Below are positions 17,786-25,459 of a stretch of 47,881 nucleotides of DNA, piece after piece. The stretch is from an uncultured Acinetobacter sp. GTDB taxonomy: Bacteria > Cyanobacteriota > Vampirovibrionia > Gastranaerophilales > Gastranaerophilaceae. Numbering within the stretch: position 1 is the first letter of the stretch; each line of letters begins with the position of its first letter. The notes beneath the pieces are model-generated. The model was not told the DNA's origin and did not search any database. It saw nothing but the letters and a program-made list of their open reading frames with translations. The translations under genes and the position numbers were made by a program. The stretch is from NCBI GenBank assembly GCA_947306495.1, contig CAMZGT010000010.1:1-47881 (forward strand), given 5' to 3'.

Positions 17786-18445
17786 ATGAAACAAGAATTA
17801 ATTTTTCTGGGACCGCCCGCTTGCGGAAAAGGAACTCAAACTAATAAATTATCAGAATATCTTGGATTCCCGCACGTTGATACAGGGTCTTTATTAAGAG
17901 CAGAAATCGCAAGTGGCACGAAAGAAGGTGCTATAGCAAAATCCTTTATTGATAAAGGGCAATTAGTACCTGTTGAACTGGTAGGAGAAATTATCGGGAA
18001 AAAACTTGCTACCGATGACTGTAAAAACGGATATGTTTTAGACGGTTATCCGAGAAGTCTTGAACAAGCAAAAATGCTGGAAATAATTAATAACAAAATT
18101 GACGGTAAAAACACCGCATCATTCAAAGCAATTTATTTTGATATTGATACAAATATTCTCATAGAACGCATAATTCATCGTCAATCTTGCCCAAAATGCG
18201 GTGAAATTTATAATAAGAAGTTTAAACCGCCAAAAGTCGATAATATTTGTGATATATGCTCTGTAGAACTAAAAACAAGAGCTGATGACAACGAGGAAAT
18301 TGCAAAAGCACGTTTTGAAACTTACTACAGAGAAACAGCTCCACTTGTTGAGTTTTATGAAAAAAAGGGTGTTTTATATAAAATTGATGCAAACGGAACT
18401 ATTGATGAAGTTTGGGAAAGATTATTGAAAGTTATTGAAGGATAA
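17786..18445 (+). CDS. adk: Adenylate kinase, zinc-lid form
   Basis: Interconverts ATP plus AMP and two ADP. 219 residues, normal length. P-loop GPPACGKGT (9-17), AMP-binding HVDTGSLLRAE, DGYPRSLEQA, and a lid domain with the four-cysteine zinc site CPKC/CDIC. Arg residues in RADDNEEIAKAR belong to the active site. The start has AAGGAGAG. A strong two-way hairpin separates it from the converging pgk. Confidence 0.97.
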   Translation: MKQELIFLGPPACGKGTQTNKLSEYLGFPHVDTGSLLRAEIASGTKEGAIAKSFIDKGQLVPVELVGEIIGKKLATDDCKNGYVLDGYPRSLEQAKMLEIINNKIDGKNTASFKAIYFDIDTNILIERIIHRQSCPKCGEIYNKKFKPPKVDNICDICSVELKTRADDNEEIAKARFETYYRETAPLVEFYEKKGVLYKIDANGTIDEVWERLLKVIEG

Positions 18446-18450
18446 AAAAA

Positions 18451-18481
18451 AGAGAGACGGCTGCTTTGCAGCCGCCTCTCT
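18451..18481. terminator. Bidirectional rho-independent terminator
   Basis: A 14-pair stem with one mismatch and a TTT loop (AGAGAGACGGCTGC/GCAGCCGCCTCTCT) between adk and pgk. A run of As on the left and TTTTTATTTA on the right give a U-tract on both strands. Confidence 0.93.
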
Positions 18482-18487
18482 TTTTAT

Positions 18488-19684
18488 TTATTTATCATCT
18501 AATGCAGCAACACCCGGAAGCACTTTTCCTTCAATAAACTCTAAAGAAGCGCCACCGCCTGTTGAAACGTGAGTAAAGTCTTCAGCTTTAAAGAATTTCT
18601 TAGCTGCAGAAACTGAATCACCACCGCCTATTACAGAAGTTGCTCCATTCTTTGTCGCTTCTACAACAGCCGCAAGAACAGCCTTAGTACCTTCAGCGAA
18701 CTTAGGGTTTTCAAATGCGCCAACCGGACCGTTCATCAAAATAGTTTTTGAAGATTTGATTACGTCTGCAAACGCTTTTCTTGATTCTTCACCGGCATCA
18801 ACACCTTCAAATCCGTCCGGAATTTCGTTAATCTTAACAAATTTGTTTGTACCATTTCCGGAAAAATCATCGGCAACAAGAACATCTGTTGCCATAACAA
18901 GTTTAACACCTTTTGCTGCAGCCTTAGCTTCAATTGCTTTTGCAACATCAAGTTGGTCATCTTCGCAAATAGAATTACCTATTTTACCGCCATTAGCCTT
19001 AACAAATGTATAAGCCATACCGCCGCCAATAATCATATTATCAACTTTGTCAAGCAAGTTTTCCAAAACACCGATTTTAGAAGAAACTTTTGCACCGCCT
19101 ACAATAGCCGTGAAAGGTCTTGTCGGATTGTCAAGAGCTTGTGATAAGCATCTGATTTCTTTTTCCATCAACAAGCCCGAAACTGCAGGTTTAACAACTT
19201 TCGCCAATTTAGCTGTTGAAGTGTGATTTCTGTGAGCAGCGCCGAATGCATCATTTACATAAAAATCACCATACTTAGCAAGCTCATTTGCAAAAGTCAT
19301 ATCATCATCTTTTGCTTCTTCAGCTTTGTAATAACGAATATTTTCAAGCAAAGCTATCTGACCGTCTTGAAGTTTTTCAACGTATGGAGCCATCTCTTCC
19401 ACGGAAGGAATAAATATGATTTCTTCTCCGAAAACTTTAGCCATATATTTAGCAACAGGAGCAAGAGTAAACTCTGGATTCTTCTCTCCTTTTGGACGTC
19501 CTAAGTGAGCCATAAGAATAATTTTTGCTCCTTTTTCTTTTAAATAATTAACGGTAGGAACGATAGCTTGAATTCTTGTATCGTCTGTCACATTTTTGTT
19601 TTCATCAAGAGGCACGTTGATATCCACTCTCACAAGAGCTCTTTTACCCTTGATGTCACCTAAATCTTTGATTGATTTTTTCAT
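18488..19684 (-). CDS. pgk: Phosphoglycerate kinase
   Basis: Glycolytic enzyme making ATP from 1,3-bisphosphoglycerate. 398 residues, normal length. Seen: RALVRVDINVPLDENKNV (substrate-binding region at about 14-31), LMAHLGRPKG (about 57-66), the hinge and nucleotide-binding region FTAIVGGAKVSSKIGVL, and the C-terminal VIGGGDSVSAAKKF and HVSTGGGASLEFIEG. The start has AAGGAAAT. Its promoter carries phased repeats (19751-19790), so expression may be controlled by a DNA-binding protein. Confidence 0.97.
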   Translation of the reverse strand: MKKSIKDLGDIKGKRALVRVDINVPLDENKNVTDDTRIQAIVPTVNYLKEKGAKIILMAHLGRPKGEKNPEFTLAPVAKYMAKVFGEEIIFIPSVEEMAPYVEKLQDGQIALLENIRYYKAEEAKDDDMTFANELAKYGDFYVNDAFGAAHRNHTSTAKLAKVVKPAVSGLLMEKEIRCLSQALDNPTRPFTAIVGGAKVSSKIGVLENLLDKVDNMIIGGGMAYTFVKANGGKIGNSICEDDQLDVAKAIEAKAAAKGVKLVMATDVLVADDFSGNGTNKFVKINEIPDGFEGVDAGEESRKAFADVIKSSKTILMNGPVGAFENPKFAEGTKAVLAAVVEATKNGATSVIGGGDSVSAAKKFFKAEDFTHVSTGGGASLEFIEGKVLPGVAALDDK

Positions 19685-19729
19685 AGTATATTTCCTTTCT
19701 TCTTACTAAAAACTCTTTCTCGCATAAAA

Positions 19730-19758
19730 ATAATAACACAAAGGGAAATGGTGGTAAA
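19730..19758 (-). promoter_or_regulatory. pgk promoter
   Basis: On the minus strand TTTACC (19753-19758) and TATTAT (19730-19735) are separated by 17 bases. The -35 lies inside the first of four 10-bp phased repeats. Confidence 0.5.
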
Positions 19759-19790
19759 TAGGTGTAAATATGGATAAATAAGTGTAACCA
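19751..19790. repeat. Four phased 10-bp repeats in the pgk/udk-like divergent region
   Basis: Four consecutive 10-base units, GTGGTAAATA, GGTGTAAATA, TGGATAAATA and AGTGTAACCA, keep the same register, so similar bases recur once per helical turn. The outer ends also read GTGGT and ACCAC, an inverted pair. The array overlaps the pgk -35 and lies about 20 bases upstream of the -35 of the divergent gene. Confidence 0.6.
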
Positions 19791-19812
19791 CTTAATATAT
19801 CGTAACATGAGC

Positions 19813-19841
19813 TACACAAATTTTTTAATTTGCGCTATGAT
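19813..19841 (+). promoter_or_regulatory. Promoter of the uridine-kinase-like gene
   Basis: TACACA (19813-19818) and TATGAT (19836-19841) with a 17-base spacer, about 19 bases before the ATG. Confidence 0.45.
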
Positions 19842-19859
19842 ATGCAATAGGAGTGTTTT

Positions 19860-20696
19860 ATGGTGGAAACATTTGAACTTACCAACTACAATTTTTACTC
19901 AAGCAGACTGGATATGGAATTGATATCCAATATTGTTGACACCTTAAAAGACATATTAGAAGAAGACAAAAAACAAGAACAGCCTCTATTTTTAAAGGTT
20001 GCAGACGATTTTATTCTAAATATTGCCAGAAAAGTTGTTCAAGAAAAGAAAAAAACATTCCTGATTGGTATAACCGGAGAAAGCGCTTCCGGTAAGACAG
20101 TTTTTGTTGATAATACAATAGAAGCTGTTGTCAGAGACAAAAAAGAAGGCATCTACACTGTAATCAGGCAGGATGACTATTATAAAGATACTTCTAAAGA
20201 ACTTAAGGAAGCCGGTAGCTATGATGCTTTATTTAAAACAGGGTTCAGTTTTGATACCCCGGAAGTAATTGATTTACAAATGATGCGTCGACATCTTTTG
20301 GGTTTAAAAAACGGAGAAACGGTTATTTCTCCACGATATGATTTTGTCACTTGCGAATCATTTCCGGATGGAGATGTAAAAAAACCGGCAAAAGTTATTT
20401 TAACAGAAGGTCTGTATGTGTTAAATAAAGAAGTACGAGATATCATGGATGTTAAAGTTTACGTATTCACCCCAATTGATGTAATAAAAGAACGATGGTA
20501 CAAACGTGCGGTATCTCGTGGGAAAACAGGAGAAGCTGCGGATATGCAGTTCAAAAATGTTAATGAAACTGCCCAACAATACATTCGCCCGACTTACCAG
20601 ATCGCTGACTGCATTATTAACGGAATGGTAGATAAAGATTATATTAAAGTTATTACAGATAAAATTTTAGCCCGTTTAAGCGAAATTTGCTGTTAA
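19860..20696 (+). CDS. Uridine kinase-like P-loop phosphotransferase
   Basis: 278 residues. The uridine kinase/phosphoribulokinase core begins at about residue 70 with the P-loop GITGESASGKT. It continues with IRQDDYYKD (substrate-binding Asp region), the SFDTPEVIDL block, ILTEGLYVL (Walker B-like) and the lid region KERWYKRAVSRGKTGE. The extra N-terminal segment of about 65 residues is not present in ordinary Udk, so the substrate may differ from uridine. The ATG has a GGAG site 8 bases upstream. The gene is divergent from pgk and has its own promoter. Confidence 0.85.
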   Translation: MVETFELTNYNFYSSRLDMELISNIVDTLKDILEEDKKQEQPLFLKVADDFILNIARKVVQEKKKTFLIGITGESASGKTVFVDNTIEAVVRDKKEGIYTVIRQDDYYKDTSKELKEAGSYDALFKTGFSFDTPEVIDLQMMRRHLLGLKNGETVISPRYDFVTCESFPDGDVKKPAKVILTEGLYVLNKEVRDIMDVKVYVFTPIDVIKERWYKRAVSRGKTGEAADMQFKNVNETAQQYIRPTYQIADCIINGMVDKDYIKVITDKILARLSEICC

Positions 20697-20700
20697 AGTT

Positions 20701-20730
20701 TTAACTTCATATCTCTGTTTGTGATAAAAT
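20701..20730 (+). promoter_or_regulatory. Promoter of queD-uppP-deoC
   Basis: TTAACT (20701-20706) and TAAAAT (20725-20730), 18-base spacer, 16 bases before the queD ATG, whose site is CGGAGG. Confidence 0.4.
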
Positions 20731-20746
20731 ACAAACGGAGGTTTTT

Positions 20747-21106
20747 ATGTTTGAATTGAAAGCTCAAATGTACTTTTCGGCGGCACATCATTTGCTAAAT
20801 TATGATGGAGCATGCGAAAATCAACACGGCCATAATTGGCTTGTAGAGGCTTATGTTAGCGGATGTGGATTAGATAAAAGTAATATACTGATAGATTACA
20901 AAGTTATAAAAAAGAATTTAAAAGAAATTTTAGATTATCTTGATCACAAAGATATTAATGAACTGCCTGATTTCCAAGGTATTAGTCCAAGCAGTGAGAT
21001 CTTATCAAAGTTTATATATGACAAAATGAAAGAAAAAATTCCGCAAACAAGTAAAATTTCTGTTTGGGAAACCCCAACTTCTTGCGCCAGTTATTATGAG
21101 GTATAA
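20747..21106 (+). CDS. queD: 6-carboxytetrahydropterin synthase / 6-pyruvoyl-tetrahydropterin synthase family
   Basis: 119 residues. The family zinc site is formed by AAHHL (His14/15) and QHGHN (His27, His29), with catalytic Cys23 just before it. LDHKDINELP and WETPTSCASYYEV are the other conserved blocks; the final Glu-rich motif binds the pterin. In bacteria this family usually makes 6-carboxy-tetrahydropterin for queuosine synthesis. No other queuosine genes lie near it. It is followed after 4 bases by uppP. Confidence 0.9.
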   Translation: MFELKAQMYFSAAHHLLNYDGACENQHGHNWLVEAYVSGCGLDKSNILIDYKVIKKNLKEILDYLDHKDINELPDFQGISPSSEILSKFIYDKMKEKIPQTSKISVWETPTSCASYYEV

Positions 21107-21110
21107 ATAG

Positions 21111-21950
21111 ATGGATTTATTACAATCTGTATTAATGGGTATTATACAGGGTTTAAGTGAATTTTTGCCTATATCAAGTTCTGCTCACCTTGTTTTTACT
21201 TCTAATTTTTATAAAGTTTTTAAGGGAATAGAAATTGTACAAGAAAGCAATCAGGAAGTTTTTCTTGACATAATGCTGCATCTTGGTACTCTTATAGCGG
21301 TATTAATATACTTTAGAAAGGAAATTCTACAAATTATAAAAGCGTTGATTAACGGAATAAAAACAAAAGATTTTCATTCACGAGATTGCAAAATCGGGTT
21401 ATACATAATTTTAGGAACGATTATTACAATTGGAATTGCTTTTCCGCTTTGTCCTATTGCCGAAAAACTTGTTTTCTGTCCTGAAATAGTCGGCTGCCTT
21501 TTAATTTTAACAGGATGCATTCTTTTGCTTAGCGAATTCTTATCAAAAAGACAAGTTGCTAAGAAGGATATCGGGCTTCTTAGTTCTATAATAATAGGAT
21601 GTGCACAGGGTTTAGCCTCTCTTCCAGGGTTTTCGCGATCAGGACTTACAATTGCTGCAGGTTTATTTAGCGGATGTGACAGAACAACAGCGGCAAAATA
21701 TTCTTTTCTCCTTAGCATCCCTATAATTTTTGGAGCATCAATGGTATATCCGCTCATAAAAATAGATATGAATGAAATTATTACATATAACCATACGGCA
21801 ATCTTATTAGGAACAATAGTTTCAACGATTGTTGGGTATCTTTGTATAAAATATTTTATGCAATTTTTATCAAAATTTTCTCTTAGAATTTTCGGATATT
21901 ATTGCCTAATCACAGGTATTATCACTGCAATATTTTTTTCAGTTATATAG
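21111..21950 (+). CDS. uppP: Undecaprenyl-diphosphatase
   Basis: Membrane phosphatase that recycles undecaprenyl pyrophosphate, the carrier lipid for peptidoglycan and surface glycans; gives bacitracin tolerance in other bacteria. 279 residues, with several membrane spans. Motifs GLSEFLPISSSAHLV (14-28), with its catalytic Glu, and PGFSRSGLTIAAGL (about 170-183), with its Arg, are both intact. It shares the lipid carrier with the WecA-like enzyme at 4669. Confidence 0.95.
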   Translation: MDLLQSVLMGIIQGLSEFLPISSSAHLVFTSNFYKVFKGIEIVQESNQEVFLDIMLHLGTLIAVLIYFRKEILQIIKALINGIKTKDFHSRDCKIGLYIILGTIITIGIAFPLCPIAEKLVFCPEIVGCLLILTGCILLLSEFLSKRQVAKKDIGLLSSIIIGCAQGLASLPGFSRSGLTIAAGLFSGCDRTTAAKYSFLLSIPIIFGASMVYPLIKIDMNEIITYNHTAILLGTIVSTIVGYLCIKYFMQFLSKFSLRIFGYYCLITGIITAIFFSVI

Positions 21951-21965
21951 TTTAAGGAGCTAAGA

Positions 21966-22619
21966 ATGGAATTAAATAAATACATAGAACATACATTGCT
22001 AAAACAAGACGCAACAGAAGCAGATGTAGAAAAACTTTTAGATGAAGCTATAGAATACAACTTTTTGGGTGTTTGCATAAATCCTTGTAACGTTAAATTC
22101 GCAAAAAACTACTTAAAAAATACAGATATAAAAATTGTGACAGTAATAGGTTTTCCTCTCGGACAAAATACAACTGAGATGAAAATATTAGAAACCATCG
22201 ATGCCGTGAAAAATGGAGCAGACGAAATAGACATGGTGCTTAATGCAGGAAAATTAAAAGAACAAAACTATAACTATATTATTGACGAAATGAGCAAAAT
22301 AAAATTTGCATGCCAAGGGAAAAAACTTAAAGTGATACTTGAAACCGATCTTCTTTCTAAAGAAGAAATTAAAAAAGCTTGCGAATTATGTATTGAAGCT
22401 AAAGCCGATTTTGTAAAAACATCGACAGGTTTTGTTAAAAATGGTGTAGGGGCTCAAGCAGAAGATGTAAAGCTTATGTTTGATACGGTAAAAGATGCCG
22501 GTTTGCAAGTAAAAGCTTCCGGAGGGATAAGAGATAAAGAAACTGCTTTAAAAATGATTGAAGCAGGCGCAGTGAGGTTAGGTACAAGCTCAGGAGTCAA
22601 GATCGTATCACAGAGTTAA
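21966..22619 (+). CDS. deoC: Deoxyribose-phosphate aldolase
   Basis: Splits 2-deoxyribose-5-phosphate to glyceraldehyde-3-phosphate and acetaldehyde in deoxynucleoside breakdown. 217 residues, normal for the short bacterial form. The Schiff-base Lys151 is in DFVKTSTGF, Asp89 in DEIDMVLN, and VKASGGIRD is the phosphate-binding strand. AAGGAG precedes the start. Its 3' end overlaps the convergent small gene by 23 bases. Confidence 0.95.
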   Translation: MELNKYIEHTLLKQDATEADVEKLLDEAIEYNFLGVCINPCNVKFAKNYLKNTDIKIVTVIGFPLGQNTTEMKILETIDAVKNGADEIDMVLNAGKLKEQNYNYIIDEMSKIKFACQGKKLKVILETDLLSKEEIKKACELCIEAKADFVKTSTGFVKNGVGAQAEDVKLMFDTVKDAGLQVKASGGIRDKETALKMIEAGAVRLGTSSGVKIVSQS

Positions 22620-22875
22620 TAAGCCAACCATCCGAGCGGAAATGACCATAATTATTTCTACCTCGATACTTGTCGCCCTCAGGACTTGTTTTTAACCAAT
22701 TTTCAAGAACTTGCAGAGCTTTTTGTAAAATATCGTACCCGTATTTTTCCAAAAGCGTTCTATACTGTTTTGGGGTCAAAATAACAATTTCTATATTAGG
22801 AATTTCAAATTTTATATTCTGCAACTGAGGGCGCCCGCCTTTTCTACCGTTTCTTATGCTTGAATATTTTCTCAT
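22597..22875 (-). CDS. Small protein with a DnaD-like C-terminal motif
   Basis: 92 residues. The middle (LTPKQYRTLLEKYGYDILQKALQ) followed by ENWLKTSPEGDKYRG and NNYGHFRSDGWLIN resembles the short helical motif at the end of phage and DnaD-type replication proteins. The N-terminus (RNGRKGGRPQLQ) is basic. A clear GGAG site precedes the ATG. It overlaps the upstream Cys-rich gene by 4 bases and the convergent deoC by 23. Function is unknown; the pair may be a prophage-derived remnant controlled by the repressor at 23244. Confidence 0.65.
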   Translation of the reverse strand: MRKYSSIRNGRKGGRPQLQNIKFEIPNIEIVILTPKQYRTLLEKYGYDILQKALQVLENWLKTSPEGDKYRGRNNYGHFRSDGWLINSVIRS

Positions 22876-23105
22876 TTTTCTCCTTTCGTGTCAGGTTTCC
22901 CCTTTTTTCTTACTAGTTCTATAACGGTATACTTCATCATGCATTTAGAACTGTCTCCGTTAAAATATAATTTATTTAACAAACAAGATGAACATCTACA
23001 TCCTATTTCAAAACAGTCAATAGCCGTAGGTGTCCAATTTTCCGCGAGTGTTTCACTACATGATACATTGTACCTGTATTTCATAAGCCCATAAACCTCT
23101 TCCAT
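22872..23105 (-). CDS. Cys-rich small protein, probable metal binder
   Basis: 77 residues with six cysteines, five in a tight cluster: IDCFEIGCRCSSC and SSKCMMKY. The C-terminal helix is TVIELVRKKGKP. The spacing suggests a zinc site, but I do not recognise the family. It is co-transcribed with, and overlaps by 4 bases, the DnaD-like gene. The ATG at 23105 lacks an obvious ribosome site; an ATG seven codons downstream has GAGG 11 bases before it, so the exact start is uncertain. Confidence 0.6.
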   Translation of the reverse strand: MEEVYGLMKYRYNVSCSETLAENWTPTAIDCFEIGCRCSSCLLNKLYFNGDSSKCMMKYTVIELVRKKGKPDTKGEK

Positions 23106-23172
23106 ATCAGTCTTAATTGTGATAATTATATTTGACAGAATTTAACATGTATGCTTAAATATAAAGTACAAG

Positions 23173-23197
23173 CTTACATATTTGTACATATTGTAAG
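23173..23197. promoter_or_regulatory. Candidate operator for the S24 repressor
   Basis: A 25-base dyad with 6-bp arms, CTTACA (23173-23178) and TGTAAG (23192-23197), enclosing TGTACA. It lies between the divergent repressor gene and the Cys-rich/DnaD-like pair, where an autoregulating repressor would bind. Confidence 0.5.
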
Positions 23198-23243
23198 ACG
23201 ATATGATACAAATGTCAAGTAAATATTTTCATGTTGTAAAATT

Positions 23244-23861
23244 ATGAAATTAGACGAACTTATTACAATAATTACAAATCAAACAGGAACCGCTGTTAAT
23301 CAATCTTTACTGGCTGAATGCCTTGGTATTACAAGACAAACCGTTAGCAACAGAATAAAAAATGACAGCGAAGTAACTGTGAGCGAATTAAAAAAAGCAG
23401 AAAAATTTTTTAATATAAATTTACTGTACAATAATATTCATGATTTTAATTTAGCTTATATAGATTACTACACAGACGTTTTTGCCAGCTGCGGAAACGG
23501 AAGTATCGTTTTTTCAAGCGAGAAAACTAAATTACCGATTCCTGCATCACTTATAAAGGGATATTCAAAAAATAAACTATATTCCGTTATTAATGCCTCC
23601 GGAAACAGCATGTCTCCAACAATTAATAATGGAGATAAGTTAATTGTTGAACATTGGAACGGTGACCAAATTCAAGATAACAAAATATACGTATTCTGCT
23701 ATAACAACGAGTTTTTTGTGAAAAGATTATCAAAAAATATAGATGAAATCATTATAAAATCCGATAATCCTGAGTACAGAGTAAGAACAATTGAAGCAGA
23801 TGCCGTATCGGATTTAATATTAATCGGTAAAATTGTCACAACAATTCAATCATTAGACTAG
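23244..23861 (+). CDS. LexA/CI-type repressor with S24 self-cleavage domain
   Basis: 205 residues. The N-terminal HTH is about 18-55 (LLAECLGITRQTVSNRIK). The C-terminal S24 peptidase domain has nucleophile Ser122 in ASGNSMSP and the general-base Lys160 in FFVKRL. A Cys83-Gly84 pair in ASCGNGS fits the expected self-cleavage site. Such proteins respond to DNA damage through RecA. No ribosome site is visible before the ATG. The 3' end overlaps the convergent membrane-protein gene by 4 bases. Whether this is the host LexA or a phage-type repressor is unclear; the divergent small pair favours the latter. Confidence 0.85.
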   Translation: MKLDELITIITNQTGTAVNQSLLAECLGITRQTVSNRIKNDSEVTVSELKKAEKFFNINLLYNNIHDFNLAYIDYYTDVFASCGNGSIVFSSEKTKLPIPASLIKGYSKNKLYSVINASGNSMSPTINNGDKLIVEHWNGDQIQDNKIYVFCYNNEFFVKRLSKNIDEIIIKSDNPEYRVRTIEADAVSDLILIGKIVTTIQSLD

Positions 23862-24391
23862 CTGCCTGTATATTTAGTCCCGATATACATATTTGTCATA
23901 ATTATACCTGATAGCAAAAAGTTCATTCCAGAGATAACTCCTACAAGCCAAATAGCAGCAGAGGGAAGAATCATTATTACACACACTCCGAATGCGAATT
24001 GAACCAATGAAAGCAAATAATTTGCTTTTGAAAAATACATTAAGTTAGTTGTTTGCAATGCGAATGCCACAGAAGAGATACTTTCCAACAAAAAAAATAT
24101 CCCAACTAATGCTAACACCAGCATAATATTAAACATTGGAGCAAAATATAATAAAACTCCCGCAATCAATAAACAAAGACCTGAAATTATATCCAGAATG
24201 TAATGATGTGAGGCTTTTCGCATAATAAAAGTATTAATTGCTTTATAACCGCCATATATAATATAAGCCAAACAAATCATAAAGCCGAAGGATATTGCTG
24301 TAACCTTTGGTAATACTAATATTCCCAATGCTAAAATTATCAATAAAATTCCTGAAGTTATTACGCTTGATATAAGTCTTTTTTCTGTCAT
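23858..24391 (-). CDS. HdeD-like membrane protein (DUF308)
   Basis: 177 residues from the ATG at 24389-24391, chosen because GGGAGG precedes it; the longer frame starts without a site. Six hydrophobic segments in the repeated pair pattern of HdeD/DUF308 proteins, e.g. SGILLIILALGILVLP, ISGLCLLIAGVLLYFAP and VGVISGMNFLLSGI. HdeD is linked to acid resistance in E. coli, but the function of most family members is not known. Confidence 0.8.
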   Translation of the reverse strand: MTEKRLISSVITSGILLIILALGILVLPKVTAISFGFMICLAYIIYGGYKAINTFIMRKASHHYILDIISGLCLLIAGVLLYFAPMFNIMLVLALVGIFFLLESISSVAFALQTTNLMYFSKANYLLSLVQFAFGVCVIMILPSAAIWLVGVISGMNFLLSGIIMTNMYIGTKYTGS

Positions 24392-24583
24392 TTTTGCCTC
24401 CCAAATTAATTTTTGTATGAGATAGAAAATTTTTAAATAGCCATTAAGACAATATCTCACAGATTATTCTTATAAATATAAATTTCATTTTTTATTTTAC
24501 AGAGTTATATTTCCAAAGTATATTTAACATTTTAGCTTGAAACACAAAATCAGCAAACCTGATAAAAGTGAAAATTAAACCCC

Positions 24584-25402
24584 TTGCCAAAAAAGAAAAA
24601 ATATTGTAAACTTATGTTAAGTTACAATCCAATTAACACAGAAATGCTAAACACCCCAAGATTACAGAAGAGATTGAGTCTTAAAGGAGCTGTGCAAATT
24701 AGTTGCCACAGTTTTTTGGTCTACAAAGAAGACGGCGGGAAAACGTTCTTAAAGACAGGTAAGGATGAAAATATTCAAAAATCTGTTGTGCGAAACATGA
24801 TCGAATCAAACCCATTTATCTCTAAAATGCTGAGAAGGTACCACATCAAGCCTTCTATAGACACAAAAACTCTAATGGAACTTACAAACGGTCATATGAA
24901 TGAAACGTGTAATATTGCAATGGGAGTATATTCAATACTTTCCGAAAAAATTAAAAAACAGGTTGATAAAATTTGTTTAAAAGAAGCTTCTATGCTTCAT
25001 GATTTGGGGAAAATTCTTATTCCTTCCAAAATATTAAACAAACCCGCAAAATTAAATACAAAAGAACGCAAGATTATGAATATTCATTCCACTCTTGGAT
25101 ATGAATTGCTTAAGACGCAAGATATAAATCCTGAGACTTTGGCACTAATAAAATATCATCATCAAAATTTAAAACATTCAGGATATCCAAATTTACCGAT
25201 TGAAAATACGTCTTCCGATTTAGGCGTACAAATTATATCCATTGCGGACAAGTATAGTGCGCTCAGAGAGCCTCGCTGCTACAGGAAAAGACTATCAAGG
25301 CTTGAGGCTCTATTAATTTTATACAGAGAAGTACGAGAAGGAAAAATTTTGCCGGATGTGTTCCAAGCATTAGTACGTTATGCTGAAAAGTATGACAATT
25401 AA
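24584..25402 (+). CDS. HD-domain phosphohydrolase, HD-GYP-like
   Basis: 272 residues. The HD half is complete: SMLHDLGKILIPSKIL (His139-Asp140), IHSTLGYELL (His168), KYHHQN (His192-His193) and SGYP (199-202), then IISIADKYSALR. The GYP element is shortened to SGYP, so cyclic-di-GMP phosphodiesterase activity is plausible but not assured. No GGDEF or receiver is attached. The annotated start is a TTG without a ribosome site; ATGs at residues 11 and 21 are alternatives, none well supported. It could counteract the diguanylate cyclase at 11777. Confidence 0.8.
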   Translation: MPKKKKYCKLMLSYNPINTEMLNTPRLQKRLSLKGAVQISCHSFLVYKEDGGKTFLKTGKDENIQKSVVRNMIESNPFISKMLRRYHIKPSIDTKTLMELTNGHMNETCNIAMGVYSILSEKIKKQVDKICLKEASMLHDLGKILIPSKILNKPAKLNTKERKIMNIHSTLGYELLKTQDINPETLALIKYHHQNLKHSGYPNLPIENTSSDLGVQIISIADKYSALREPRCYRKRLSRLEALLILYREVREGKILPDVFQALVRYAEKYDN

Positions 25403-25459
25403 ATTATCATAACAAAATGTGTATTTGTTGTATAATTGAAAGAAAAAGGAGAGGTTAAA

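Noticed and set aside
21374-21757. 127-residue minus-strand frame within uppP
   Set aside because: Opposes a clearly conserved enzyme gene; no independent signals.
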